Positions 47,801 to 57,374 of a stretch of 64,000 nucleotides of DNA are shown here, one piece after another. The position numbers and the translations under genes are program-made. Every line of letters begins with the position of its first letter. Position 1 is the stretch's first letter. The stretch comes from JANXQG01 sp963709175 (GTDB lineage: Bacteria; Planctomycetota; Planctomycetia; Pirellulales; Thermoguttaceae). Under the pieces are notes generated by a model. That model did not search any database. It was not told the origin of the DNA and was given only the letters and a program-made list of their open reading frames with translations. The stretch is from the NCBI GenBank assembly GCA_963709175.1, contig CAVPVK010000011.1, positions 310,001 to 374,000 of the forward strand, written 5' to 3'.

Positions 47801-48045
47801 ACGGCAAGGACCGTTTCGACGCCGCCGTGGAGGCCTCGCGGCTTCGCCTGCGGCCCATCATGATGACTTCGTTCGCCTTCATCCTCGGCGTGGTGCCGCT
47901 GATGCTTTCCACCGGGGCTGGGGCCGAGATGCGGCAGACCTTGGGCACGGGCGTCTTCGCCGGCATGCTGGGAGTAACGTTTTTCGGCATCTTCCTCACG
48001 CCGGTGTTCTACGTGGTGTTGCAGAGGCTGTCGGAACGCACGTAG
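44878..48045 (+). pseudogene. RND efflux pump (AcrB/HAE1 type) with about nine frameshifts
   Basis: GTG start at 44878: FSRFFIDRPIFAAVLSIVLT, then APPTVQVACVYPGANANVVA and the periplasmic porter. The protein continues to 48045 through TM segments with GVVVDDAIVVVENVERW (proton-relay aspartates) and ends LTPVFYVVLQRL. The reading frame changes near 45631, 45753, 45945, 46616, 46632, 46664, 46888, 46991 and 47099. In each case removing one base restores family sequence. Before 45631 and after 47100 the frame is clean. Native length would be about 1,050 residues. RND pumps export drugs and lipids with proton import. Confidence 0.85.
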
Positions 48046-48136
48046 CTTGCGCCCCTTTGCGGCGGAGGGGATGCGGATGCTATAATATCGTCCTGCCCCC
48101 TTCCTATCCCGCCTCAATTTGTCAAAAGGACATCCC

Positions 48137-49576
48137 ATGACCCAGCAAGTCAGTCGTCGCAAGTTCCTGCAAACCGCCGCCGCGGCTGCCGGTGTGGCCG
48201 CCGGGGCGAACGTCTTCGCCGCCCCGGCCGTGCTTTCGCAGAAATCGCCTAACTCCAAGCTCGGCACGGTCGTCATTGGAGTCGTCAACCAAGGCAAGCC
48301 GGCGGTGGCCGCCGCATCCTACGAGCGGCTCGTGGCCTTTTGCGACGTGGACGAAAGGCACATGGCGCAGGGAAAAGACTTCCTCGGCAAGCAGCGACCC
48401 GAAGTCAAGGCGTCCGGCGTCCAGGAGTTCTATGACTACCGCAAAATGTTCGACAAAATCCACAAGGACATCGATGCAGTGTTCATCGCCGCTCCGGACC
48501 ACCATCATGCCTCGGCATCGCTCATCGCCATGCAGCTCGGCAAGCACGTCTATTGCGAGAAGCCGCTGGCCCACAGCGTTGGCGAGGTACGGCTGATGAT
48601 GGAGACCGCCCACAAGTGCAACGTCATGACCCAGTTGGGTAACCAGGGACACAGCAGCGAATACATTCGCGTGCTGTGCGAGTATATCTGGGCCGGCGCT
48701 ATCGGCGACGTGACCGAGACCTATAGTTGGGCCCCCACGGGCCGTGGCGGGACGGGCGGACGACTGCCTACGAAGCCGGTACCGGCCGGGCTGCATTGGG
48801 ACGAATGGATTGGCCCCATGCCGTACCGCGATTACCACGAAGAGCTGCATCCGTTGCAATGGCGTTCGTGGTGGCAGTTCGGCGACGGCTCGGTGGGCGA
48901 TTGGGGCTGCCACAACCTGGACGGCCCGTTCATGGCGCTGAAACTTGGCTCGCCAACGAGCATTGAGGCCGTGGCCCAGTTTGGCGGCTCGGACGAGCGT
49001 TATCCCTTGCGGAATGCCATCCGCTGGGACTTCCCCGCACGCGGCACGATGCCGCCGGTCAAGGCCTTCTGGTACGACGGTTATTTTGGGGCCACCGATT
49101 CCACCGCCCACGACGAGGCCGCCGGCCTGAAACAAAACCGGCCGCCCATCGTGGATGAGTTGGAGAAGAAATACGGCCGCGACCTCAAGAACGGCGGCAC
49201 GATCTACGTGGGAACCACGGGCGTCATGTACACGGGCAACTACGCGGCCAATCCAACAATCATCCCGATAGAAAAAATGAAAGAGTTTCCCCGCCCTGCC
49301 AAAACCTTGCCGCGCGTCGGCAAGCCGCCCAAGGGGTCGGGAGTGGCTACGCACCAATACGACTTCCTGCGTTCCTGCCGCGACGGCCGGCCCGCATCGT
49401 CGAACTTTGACTACGGCGGACCACTATCGGAGATGGTGTTGCTCGGCTGCCTGGCCGAACGCGCCGGAGTGGGCAAGCAGGTCGTTTGGGACGCCGAGAA
49501 GGTCGAGGTAAAGAACCTGCCCGAGTTGAACCGCCTCGTGCATCGGGAATACCGCAAAGGCTGGGGGTTGTCGTAG
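48137..49576 (+). CDS. Tat-exported Gfo/Idh/MocA-family oxidoreductase
   Basis: 479 residues from the ATG at 48137 after AAAAGGA. The twin-arginine signal reads SRRKFLQTAAAAAG. The NAD-binding domain is atypical at its Gly loop (VVIGVVNQGKPA) but has FCDVDERH, AVFIAAPDHHHASAS and VYCEKPLAHSVGE, with the conserved EKP. The C-terminal domain shows DEWIGPMPYRDYHEELHP and GDGSVGDWGCHNLD. This subfamily acts on sugars or sugar acids outside the cytoplasm; planctomycetes encode many of them. It is followed by a GH16 gene. Confidence 0.92.
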   Translation: MTQQVSRRKFLQTAAAAAGVAAGANVFAAPAVLSQKSPNSKLGTVVIGVVNQGKPAVAAASYERLVAFCDVDERHMAQGKDFLGKQRPEVKASGVQEFYDYRKMFDKIHKDIDAVFIAAPDHHHASASLIAMQLGKHVYCEKPLAHSVGEVRLMMETAHKCNVMTQLGNQGHSSEYIRVLCEYIWAGAIGDVTETYSWAPTGRGGTGGRLPTKPVPAGLHWDEWIGPMPYRDYHEELHPLQWRSWWQFGDGSVGDWGCHNLDGPFMALKLGSPTSIEAVAQFGGSDERYPLRNAIRWDFPARGTMPPVKAFWYDGYFGATDSTAHDEAAGLKQNRPPIVDELEKKYGRDLKNGGTIYVGTTGVMYTGNYAANPTIIPIEKMKEFPRPAKTLPRVGKPPKGSGVATHQYDFLRSCRDGRPASSNFDYGGPLSEMVLLGCLAERAGVGKQVVWDAEKVEVKNLPELNRLVHREYRKGWGLS

Positions 49577-49670
49577 GTCCGTGTTGCCCAGAGGGACGAA
49601 TGTGCGCTGCAGCGCTCGAAAAACCCCGGCGGCAAATCGTGGCACAATTCGCCTATTGGAAAATGATCCC

Positions 49671-51863
49671 ATGAAAAAGAACCTGCTGTGGCTTTTGTCG
49701 GCGTTATTGGCTTTTGCGGCCGTTCCCGCCTCGGCCCTCACGCCGGTGATGATTCAAGATTATGAAAAGGCCTCTTCGCTGCCCAAGCTGTGGGTTGTCG
49801 GCATTCCCAACGAGAACGCCTCGGTGCAGTTATCTACCGACCATCCTTTCGACGGCAAGCAGTCCCTGAAGCTCCACTACCACTTCGTGGGCACCGGCCA
49901 GTTCCAGTACCTGGGAATCCCCAACACCGTCAGGGTCCAAGGTCCCGTGCACAAACTGCGTTTCCGGCTGTATGGAAACAACTCGAAGTGCTCCTACGGG
50001 CTGCAGGTGCTCGATGCCGGGGGAGAGACGCACCAGTACCGCTCGCTGTCTAGCGGCCAGGGCCAAGGCGGGACGGTGGATTTCACCGGCTGGAAAGAGG
50101 TGGTCTTCGACCTCGATGCTCCCCACGAGACGTGGGGAGGGGACCGCAATGGCAAGGTCGATTATCCGCTTGCCACGATCGTCCTCACCGTCGGCCAGCC
50201 AGTGGAGAGGGAGGGCGGGAAAGAGAAGCTAATGGCCGCTGAAGGCGACCTGTACTTCGATTCCCTTAGCGCGGATTCTGAACTCAGCGCCGAGGAAACG
50301 CTCAGCGACCGGGAGATCGCCGTCGTCTCGCCCGACTATTGCTCGGCGGTGAAGGGCGATACGAAGATCGTGCTCTCGGCCCCTGGTTTCAAGACTGCCA
50401 CGGCCAAATGTTGGAAACAAGGTCCGGGCTTCGGTTCCGACTCCACCGTGGCCACGATCGCGCTGGACGCCCAGGGCCACGGCTCGTTCGTCTTTGCCGC
50501 CGACCAGTATCCGCACGGCCCCTTGTGCCTGCGGATCAATGGCCAGGGCAGCAGTTATAGCGACAATTGCTACCTCCAACTCTATAACAAGGGCGGCGTC
50601 TCCTGGAACGAGGGCATGCCCAAGGACCCGCCCCCGGCAGCGCAGGGAATGAGTTTGCTGTTCGCCGACGATTTCAGCGGCCCCTTGTCCATCGGCGGCG
50701 ACAACACCAAGGCCACCTATTATGACCACAAGCCGCCCCACGGCTGGCAGGACTTCAGCTTCCACCCCTTCACCGACCACCAATCGCCCAAGGACCCCTT
50801 CGCCCAGGTCGATACCTACCTGCGGATTCGGGCCAGCGACCAGTTGCATAGCGCGGGCCTGATCTGCTCGGTGAAGAGCGACGGCAGCGGCGTCAAGGCC
50901 ACCGTGCCATGCTACTTTGAGGCCCGCTTTATCGGCCCCAACGCCATCGGCGCCTGGCCGGCCTTCTGGCTCTTAACCGACAATTTGAGCAACGTCAATC
51001 AGCCTTGCGATGAGCTGGACATCCTCGAGGCCTACGGCGGCGAAGGTCCGGGCCATCCCAACGCCCACGATATCTACATGATCACGCCCCATGCCTGGAG
51101 CCAGAAGGGGTCGGCGGCAGAGGCCCTTACGGACAAGTTCTACCGCACGAAGAGCCCGACGCACATGAGCCGGTTCGGCATCCCCTCCACCTGGTACGAG
51201 GCGATGCACACCTACGGCTGCAAGATCACCGAGACCGACACGATCTACTACTGCGACAACATCGAGGTGGTCCGCCACCCGACTTTGCCGGTGAGCAAGC
51301 GGCAACCGCTGTTCTTCATGCTCAACCTGGCCACAGGTGGCGGCTGGCCAGTAGACCTTTCGCGATACCACGGCACGGCCGACATGTACATCGATTTTGT
51401 GCGGGTGTATCAAGGTACTTCAATCCACCCAATTCACGCTCCGGCCTCGGACGACAACGCGAAGTCAAGCGACCGGCCCTTTGCTATCGTTGCGGTTGCG
51501 GAGCCGACCACCGTGTCTCGCGGCGGGACTATCCAGCTTCACGTCGCGATCAAGAACGTGACCAAGACCCCGCAAACGATCGACGTCCCCAACTGGGCGT
51601 GGTGGGCCGTTACCGATGCGTCACAGATCATGATCCCCGGCTGGCCCAAACACGGCGGCCATGGCCCAGTGGTCATCTTCAAGCCGGTGAGCATCGAGCC
51701 GGGCAAAGCGTACGACCACACCTGGACAGCCAGTGTCCCGGGCGACGCCGCGGCAGGAAAGGTGACTTTTAGGGTCGGCGTGCCGCTGCACCGCGCGTCG
51801 TCCGATAAGGCGTGGTCCGAGCCGTTGACCGTCGAGGTTGTCGCGCAGAAGGCTGCTAAGTGA
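49671..51863 (+). CDS. Secreted GH16-family glycoside hydrolase
   Basis: 730 residues from the ATG at 49671; a longer frame exists but the signal peptide (LLWLLSALLAFAAVPASA) starts here. An N-terminal jelly-roll-like domain (residues about 25-210) precedes a small Ig-like module. The GH16 domain (about 330-590) holds CDELDILEAYGG, where ELDILE is the catalytic ExDxxE. ATVPCYFEARFIGPNAIGAWPAFW and TADMYIDFVRVYQGT fit the family. A C-terminal beta domain follows. GH16 enzymes cleave beta-1,3/1,4 glucans or galactans such as laminarin, agar or carrageenan. The substrate cannot be fixed by eye. Confidence 0.92.
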   Translation: MKKNLLWLLSALLAFAAVPASALTPVMIQDYEKASSLPKLWVVGIPNENASVQLSTDHPFDGKQSLKLHYHFVGTGQFQYLGIPNTVRVQGPVHKLRFRLYGNNSKCSYGLQVLDAGGETHQYRSLSSGQGQGGTVDFTGWKEVVFDLDAPHETWGGDRNGKVDYPLATIVLTVGQPVEREGGKEKLMAAEGDLYFDSLSADSELSAEETLSDREIAVVSPDYCSAVKGDTKIVLSAPGFKTATAKCWKQGPGFGSDSTVATIALDAQGHGSFVFAADQYPHGPLCLRINGQGSSYSDNCYLQLYNKGGVSWNEGMPKDPPPAAQGMSLLFADDFSGPLSIGGDNTKATYYDHKPPHGWQDFSFHPFTDHQSPKDPFAQVDTYLRIRASDQLHSAGLICSVKSDGSGVKATVPCYFEARFIGPNAIGAWPAFWLLTDNLSNVNQPCDELDILEAYGGEGPGHPNAHDIYMITPHAWSQKGSAAEALTDKFYRTKSPTHMSRFGIPSTWYEAMHTYGCKITETDTIYYCDNIEVVRHPTLPVSKRQPLFFMLNLATGGGWPVDLSRYHGTADMYIDFVRVYQGTSIHPIHAPASDDNAKSSDRPFAIVAVAEPTTVSRGGTIQLHVAIKNVTKTPQTIDVPNWAWWAVTDASQIMIPGWPKHGGHGPVVIFKPVSIEPGKAYDHTWTASVPGDAAAGKVTFRVGVPLHRASSDKAWSEPLTVEVVAQKAAK

Positions 51864-51871
51864 TGGCGGGC

Positions 51872-52026
51872 TCACGGGGCTTTCTTCAATCCTTCTCATC
51901 GAACGGTCCAGGAACCGTCGTTCGGGAAGCCTGGGGCGTTGCCGTTCAAAGCACCATCCCGGCCCACCGCCATCAGCGCGGCGGAGTAAAGTAGGCCGCC
52001 GTTGCCCGGCAGCTACAGCGGTAGCG
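51872..52026 (-). pseudogene. C-terminal relic of a decayed protein-coding gene
   Basis: On the minus strand an open stretch reads LPGNGGLLYSAALMAVGRDG then ALNGNAPGFPNDGSWTVR, with good coding character. It is broken by TAG at 52013-52015 and TGA at 51896-51898, each one base away from a sense codon, and then continues as EGLKKAP to a natural stop at 51872. The upstream part is lost beyond a run of eleven C at 52029-52039. The family is not known to me. Confidence 0.55.
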
Positions 52027-52213
52027 CACCCCCCCCCCCGCAGATTATTGCCGTTCGGCGGGCAGGTGTTCTTTCGCGCGTTCAAGAATCCGCGAAAGAT
52101 TTTCCGGCCGAGTGAAACTAATTATGGGCGTAAAGCCAACTCGTAAACCGGGCGAACAGGGTTCGACCCGTTGGTCCGGCGCTGCCACCTCCCAACCCGA
52201 AGGAGTTCAGACC

Positions 52214-54397
52214 ATGACACGCACGCTCGTTCGTATCGTGTTTTTCCTGACGGCCCTGGCCCTGCGGCCCACGGATCTGCCGGCAGAGGATCCGCCCATT
52301 CCCGTACGGCCCGTCAAACCAGCAGCACCGGCACCGGGCCCGGAAGCCAACTACCCGATTCAGTTGACCAAAAGCGGCTCGGACACCTCAGTCACTGGGA
52401 CACTCAACCTTGCCGCCGCGTCCTCCGCTCCCTGCCCCGGCGCGAACACTTCTATGGGTAGTACAACATTCAATGGCATTATCGCCAACGGCGCTACGCT
52501 GCAGGTTCAAGGCGAGAATACCTATACGGGTTCCACGACAATCAGCAATGGCGTGTTCGTCGGTGCAGCCGGTGCCTGGACTGCGGCGGACCAGGGCGTC
52601 GGAACCTTCCTCTTCGCTAACGGCTGCGCCGGCGCGGGTGCCGTCGCCCCCAAGAGCCCGGCGGCGCCAATTCCCAGAGGCCCGGTCTTTTACATCATTA
52701 CCGAAGGGGCCGGCCTGGGCGACAGCGTGCGGAGCGTGCCTTGTACCGGCCAGGAAACGGTGCTCAGCACAGTCGCCGCGGTCGGTGGTCTTTCCCAGGT
52801 CTCCAGCACGAAGATGTGGATCGCTCGACCGTCGTCCGACAATCGCAATACGAGCACCATCCTCACGGTCGATTGGGACGCACTTTCCAGGCGGGGAATC
52901 AACACCACCAACTATACGCTCAAGCCCGGCGACCGCCTGGTTTTCGGCGAAGATCCGCTGGTCACACAGACCAATTTGCTGGGAAAGAAAACTGCCCCCA
53001 TCGAGCGGATTTATGGTTTGGTTTCTTTGATCGCTTCCACGGTCGCCGGCTTGCAAGAGACGCCTGCCGCTATCCCAGTGATAAACGAGCTCGTGCGGAA
53101 GGACTTGATTAGCGACAACGAGAACGTCAAGCGAATCCTGTTGGATGCGTTGCACCGCGTGGAGGCGGGCAAGAAAGCGGCCCCGCAAGGAGCGGCGGGA
53201 GAAAAGACGGGCAAGCAGGAGGAATCGCCCAAAGCAGTCAGCCCAGCGGCAACAGAAGCCAGGTTGACGCGGGCAGAAGAGAAGTCGATGCAAACCGCGC
53301 CGAACACGCCCGCGAAGCCGGATCGAGCAGAGAAGTCGCTCGGCGCAGTCAAGGAGGCCGCGGCGCACGAATTGGCCATGCAGCCTTTGCCGGCCTATCG
53401 CATCGAGCCGCCGGACGTAATCCAGCTTGAAATGCTTAAGGTGGTCCCCTTGTCGCCTTATCGCGCCGGAATCTACGATGTCTTCCAGATCCGCGCCAAC
53501 GCCCTGCCCGACCACCCAATCGAAAACAAATTCATGATCGCGGCAGACGGCGCAGTCGATCTCGGGCAGCCCTATGGATCCGTCAAGGTGGCCGGCAAAA
53601 CCAAGGACGAAATCCGCGCGGCCTTGGACAAGGCGCTGGCCAAGTTCCTCCGTGCCCCGGAAGTTTCCGTGCAATTGACCCGGGCTGCCGGCGTCCAGCC
53701 CGTTAGCGGCCAGTACCTGGTGGCCCCCGATGGCACAATCAACCTGCGGCAGTATGGGCAGGTGGCCCTGTCGGGCAAGACCGTGGCCGAGGCCCGCGCT
53801 GCCGTCCAGAACCACTTGAAGCAGTTCCTCGATTCGCCCGAAGTGTCGGTCGACGTGGTGGCGTACAACAGCAAGACCTATTACGTAATCACCCAAGGAG
53901 CAGGGATTGGCGACAGTATCCGCCGCCTGCCGATCACCGGCAATGAAACGGTGCTGGACGCCATGAGCAATATCGGCGGGCTTTCCCAAGTCTCAAGCAA
54001 GAACATTTGGATTGCGAGGCCTTCGGAAGGCAGGAAGACGACGATTTTGCGCGTCGATTGGGACGCCATCACTGGCCGCGGGGCGACGGCCACCAACTAT
54101 CAGATCTTCCCCCACGATCGGGTCTACATCGCCCAAGACCCGCTGATCACCAACACGAACCTGCTCGGCAAAAACACCGCCCCCATCGAACGGATCATGG
54201 GGATTTTGAGCCTCACGACCTCCGTGGTTCGGGGAATTGGCGAAACGCCGAGCGCCGACGTGTTGCTGAAGGAGTTCGTGCAAAAGGGCCTTATTACGGA
54301 CGATGAAGGGATGAAGAAGATCGTCTCGGACATAATCCGCCTCCGCAGTGAAGAGAGCAAGAAAGCCGCTCCGCCGCGAACGGATCGCAGCCATTAA
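52214..54397 (+). CDS. Polysaccharide export protein with internal duplication and autotransporter-like strand motif
   Basis: 727 residues from the ATG at 52214 with AAGGAG and a signal peptide (VRIVFFLTALALRPTDLPA). Residues about 85-115 carry a repeat NGIIANGATLQVQGENTYTG of the autotransporter strand type. From about 157 to 285 a domain with ITEGAGLGDSV, GGLSQVSSTKMWIARPS and DPLVTQTNLLGKKTAPIERI appears. After a lysine-rich linker comes a Wza-like export core (from about 394: YRIEPPDVIQLEM; SLBB-type repeats). A near copy of the first domain (from about 553: ITQGAGIGDSI, GGLSQVSSKNIWIARPS, DPLITNTNLLGKNTAPIERI) ends it. It should form part of an outer-membrane export channel. Confidence 0.9.
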   Translation: MTRTLVRIVFFLTALALRPTDLPAEDPPIPVRPVKPAAPAPGPEANYPIQLTKSGSDTSVTGTLNLAAASSAPCPGANTSMGSTTFNGIIANGATLQVQGENTYTGSTTISNGVFVGAAGAWTAADQGVGTFLFANGCAGAGAVAPKSPAAPIPRGPVFYIITEGAGLGDSVRSVPCTGQETVLSTVAAVGGLSQVSSTKMWIARPSSDNRNTSTILTVDWDALSRRGINTTNYTLKPGDRLVFGEDPLVTQTNLLGKKTAPIERIYGLVSLIASTVAGLQETPAAIPVINELVRKDLISDNENVKRILLDALHRVEAGKKAAPQGAAGEKTGKQEESPKAVSPAATEARLTRAEEKSMQTAPNTPAKPDRAEKSLGAVKEAAAHELAMQPLPAYRIEPPDVIQLEMLKVVPLSPYRAGIYDVFQIRANALPDHPIENKFMIAADGAVDLGQPYGSVKVAGKTKDEIRAALDKALAKFLRAPEVSVQLTRAAGVQPVSGQYLVAPDGTINLRQYGQVALSGKTVAEARAAVQNHLKQFLDSPEVSVDVVAYNSKTYYVITQGAGIGDSIRRLPITGNETVLDAMSNIGGLSQVSSKNIWIARPSEGRKTTILRVDWDAITGRGATATNYQIFPHDRVYIAQDPLITNTNLLGKNTAPIERIMGILSLTTSVVRGIGETPSADVLLKEFVQKGLITDDEGMKKIVSDIIRLRSEESKKAAPPRTDRSH

Positions 54398-54398
54398 C

Positions 54399-55007
54399 TC
54401 ATAGCGGAGCTATGCCGCAATTAGTCCGGCGGCGCTCGTGCTGGGCAATGGCCCAGAGGCGAAGCTCTCCAAAGAGTTGTGCGAGGGTGGCAGGCAGGTA
54501 GTGCGCGTTGAGGCCGCTGGGATTGGGGAGGACCCAAGCGTGGCTGCCGCCGAAGAGGTCTTCTTGAAGGCCGACGCGGGCGTCTTTGATCCCGGAGACA
54601 ATGCGGTAGGGGCCGATGCCGACGAAAGCGACGACAGTCGGTCGCCAGCGTATGACTTTGGCTTGCAGCAGTCGGCCGCCGGCGCGAAGTTCGTCGTCGG
54701 TGAGTTCATCCGCGCGGGCGGTGGTGCGCTGGACGATGTTGGTGATGCCGAATTTGAGGTCGAGAAGCAGGGATTCTTCAAAGGGTGAGAAGAGTCGCGG
54801 GGTGAAGCCGCCGCCGTGGAGTGCCGGCCAGAAGCGGTTGCCGGGGCGGCCAAAGTGGCGGCCGATGGCGGCGGTGTAGAGGCCCGGGTTGATGCCGGCA
54901 AAGAGAACGATGAGGTTCTTGGCGACGAGATCCGGAACGAACTTGTTGCGTGCGGCGAGGAGTTGGGCTTTGGTGGGTTTCCAGGGGGTGGGCAATGTCC
55001 GATTCAT
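54399..55007 (-). CDS. mug: G/U mismatch-specific DNA glycosylase (Mug family)
   Basis: 202 residues. It has LIVLFAGINPGLYTAAIGRH (the GINPG catalytic motif of the family), GNRFWPALHGGGFT, and the C-terminal PNPSGLNAHYL motif. The protein removes uracil or ethenocytosine opposite guanine. It ends 2 bases from the stop of the export protein, so the genes converge tightly. The family is well conserved and the frame is intact. Confidence 0.95.
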   Translation of the reverse strand: MNRTLPTPWKPTKAQLLAARNKFVPDLVAKNLIVLFAGINPGLYTAAIGRHFGRPGNRFWPALHGGGFTPRLFSPFEESLLLDLKFGITNIVQRTTARADELTDDELRAGGRLLQAKVIRWRPTVVAFVGIGPYRIVSGIKDARVGLQEDLFGGSHAWVLPNPSGLNAHYLPATLAQLFGELRLWAIAQHERRRTNCGIAPL

Positions 55008-55275
55008 AAGGCGGCGTCTCCTCCATGATTATTGCTGTGACGACCTGGCGGACAAGCAGCAAGACTGCAGAACCACGTGGCCTTCGGCTGGGGAAACAAG
55101 GGATTTTACATCTAGGCACAAATTCGTGTAAGACCTGGTTCCTCGGCCGGTATTCCCTTTTGTGCGAGAGTTAAAATAACTTAGTCTCGCAGATTAAATG
55201 CCGACGCGAGGGTCTTGACGTGCTCGACAGCTCGGATTTTCGCAGGTAGGTTTGCCAGCAAAAGGAGCAAGGACA
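55008..55275. other. Spacer with a hairpin
   Basis: No gene. It holds the minus-strand mug promoter and the plus-strand promoter for the next gene. A hairpin at 55163-55191 has arms TGCGAGA and TCTCGCA, with an inner AGTTA/TAACT pair. Confidence 0.45.
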
Positions 55276-55656
55276 ATGGTCGCCTTCAATAAAAACAGCG
55301 GTAAGGTCCCCTTTGAATTCGGACAGGAAACGTTGGCCACTCGGGTGGTTGAGCGCACCCGCGATTATTTTGCGAGGCACCCCGACATTTCCCGCGAGGA
55401 GTTTTTGCTTTCCGCGGTACGGAGGGAAGTCACTTTCCGCGAACAGCAAGAAATGCGGCATCGCAGCGCGTTCCCGCGTCCCGCCGTCAGCAGAGTTGAA
55501 TCGCAATTCACCAATCGGCAGCGTCCGACGATGGAGGATCTCCAACAACACGCCGCGGTAGCCGAGCGGCTGGCGCAGCTCGATTATGAGCGGCGCGGTT
55601 TTTGGCCAAGACTTCGCCGGTTGCTTATGGGTAACCGCTCGTCGCGGGTTACCTAG
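55276..55656 (+). CDS. Small basic protein, function unknown
   Basis: 126 residues from the ATG at 55276 with an AAAGGAG site. The sequence is basic and helical: FGQETLATRVVERTRDYFA, ISREEFLLSAVRREVTFREQ, and an end WPRLRRLLMGNRSSRVT. No known motif. It may bind nucleic acid or a partner protein; this is speculation from charge only. Confidence 0.6.
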   Translation: MVAFNKNSGKVPFEFGQETLATRVVERTRDYFARHPDISREEFLLSAVRREVTFREQQEMRHRSAFPRPAVSRVESQFTNRQRPTMEDLQQHAAVAERLAQLDYERRGFWPRLRRLLMGNRSSRVT

Positions 55657-55730
55657 GCCGCCGCTTCCGCGGCTGCCAGTCTTCTTCAAGAGTCCTTTTT
55701 ATGTGGTCACTTTTGGGAGTGGAAAGAATC

Positions 55731-56473
55731 ATGAACAGGCTAAATGGAAAAGTTGCGGTCGTTACGGGAGCTTCCAAGGGCATTGGCGCGGCCATTGCCA
55801 AATCACTGGCGGCCGAAGGTGCGTCAGTCGTTGTAAATTACGCCTCCAGCAAGGCCGGCGCCGACAAGGTCGTCAACGAGATTACGGCGGCCGGCGGTAA
55901 AGCGGTCGCCGTGCAGGGCGATGTCACCGAGGCGGCCCAGGTCCAAGGCATCGTCGACACGGCCGTGGAGAAATATGGCCGACTCGACATCCTCGTGAAT
56001 AATTCTGGCGTTTACGAATTCGCACCGATCGAAGCGGTCACCGAGTCGTCGTTTCATAGGCTGTTCAACACCAACGTGCTCGGGCTGCTGCTGACCACTC
56101 AGGCGGCCGTCAAGCACCTAGGGGAAGGCGGGAGCATCATCAACATCGGCTCCGCCGTCAGCCGGCTCAAACCGGCGAACTCCGCGGTCTACACGGCCAC
56201 GAAAGGCGCGGTGGATATGATCACCTCGGTGCTCTCCAAAGAGTTGGGCCCACGGAAGATCCGCGTGAACTCGATCAACCCTGGGCTCGTCGAGACCGAG
56301 GGGACGCACACGGCAGGCGTCATTGGCTCAGAAATGGAAGCGGCGTTCGTTGCGCAGACTCCGCTGGGCGTGCCGGCCAGCCGGGTGATATTGCTGCTAT
56401 CGCGGTGTTCCTGGCCTCCGGCGAATCGGGCTGGCTTACGGGCGAACTGCTGCCCGCGAGCGGCGGCCTGTAA
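55731..56473 (+). pseudogene. Short-chain dehydrogenase/reductase, frameshifted at the 3' end
   Basis: Start at 55731. The cofactor loop is VVTGASKGIGAAIAKSLA, then NNSGV and the active site YTATK (Tyr, Lys). The frame changes near 56366, where one added base in a G-run gives GRAGQPGDIAAIAVFLASGE and ends GELLPASGGL with a stop at 56471-56473. About 248 residues. The family reduces ketones or sugars with NAD(P)H. Neighbours give no pathway. Confidence 0.85.
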
Positions 56474-56518
56474 GGTCCAAGCGGACGAAGGTGGATTGAC
56501 AGTGAGTTCGAATGCAAC

Positions 56519-56550
56519 GGGCCCCGCCACAATCGGTGGCGGGGCCCTTT
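56519..56550 (+). terminator. Strong Rho-independent terminator
   Basis: GGGCCCCGCCAC (56519-56530) and GTGGCGGGGCCC (56536-56547) form a perfect 12-base stem with a 5-base loop, followed by TTT. It ends the SDR transcript. This is the clearest terminator of the window. Confidence 0.9.
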
Positions 56551-56739
56551 GCTGCAGAAGAAGTTGTGCCACCCGACTCGCGGATCAAGAGACTCTTCGC
56601 CTGATGCCAATTTATTACTGCCGCGAAACGCGGCGCCGCGGCGTCCGTATCCCCGTGACACTGGCCCGCATGCCGGCGCCGCATATAATTTCGCCGACAT
56701 CCTTGGGTACATACGTGAACCGAACATTTACGACAGGTT

Positions 56740-57373
56740 ATGGCAAGTCCGGGATTAATCAGCCCCCCAAACGATTCGCCGGCGACGCGGTTAAGTCTAC
56801 TTGTGCAGATCCGCGACGGCGCGAATCTGCGCCGCCTGGCAGGAGTTCGTCAAGCTCTACGGTCCGGTCATTTATGGTTTTGCCCGGAAGCGCGGGCTGC
56901 AGGACGCCGATGCGGCAGACGTCATGCAGGATGTGCTGCGATCGGTTTCCGCAGCGATCGGCCGACTCGACTACGACCGCAGCGCGGGAACTTTCCGCGG
57001 TTGGCTGTTCACGATCACTCGCAACAAGATCTTCAATTTTCTTTCAGCGCGGCGAATTCGCCCGCAGGGCTCGGGCGACACCACTACCAACCGCCTTCTC
57101 GAATCGCACCCCAATCCAGGCGACGATTCCGACGCCTGGGAGTCGGAATACCAACGGCGTGTCGCCACGATGGCGATGGATCGCGTCAAGGGAGAGTTCC
57201 AGGACAATACGTGGCGGGCGTTCTGGCTGACTGCGGTCGATGGCGTTTCGGCAGTCGAAGTTTCCCGGCAAGTCGGCATGTCTCCGGGAGCGATATACGT
57301 GGCAAAGAGTCGCGTGCTTGCTCGGCTCAAACAGGCGGTCGAGGCGATCAAGCGGCAGGAAGAGGAGAGTTGA
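56740..57373 (+). pseudogene. ECF-type RNA polymerase sigma factor, frameshifted near the N-terminus
   Basis: ATG at 56740 (MASPGLISPPNDSPATRLSLL). The frame changes near 56827, then the sigma-2 region continues AAWQEFVKLYGPVIYGFARK, DVMQDVLRSV and FRGWLFTITRNKIFNFLSAR. The sigma-4 region is AVEVSRQVGMSPGAIYVAKS, ending before the kinase gene. About 210 residues. It controls transcription by binding promoters as RNA polymerase subunit. Its pairing with a kinase that starts 2 bases later (57375) matches planctomycete ECF-kinase systems. Confidence 0.88.
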
Positions 57374-57374
57374 C

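Noticed and set aside
52150..52175. GGGTTCGACCC word resembling a tRNA T-arm
   Set aside because: Stem length is wrong and no clover-leaf fits; it is just upstream of the export gene start.
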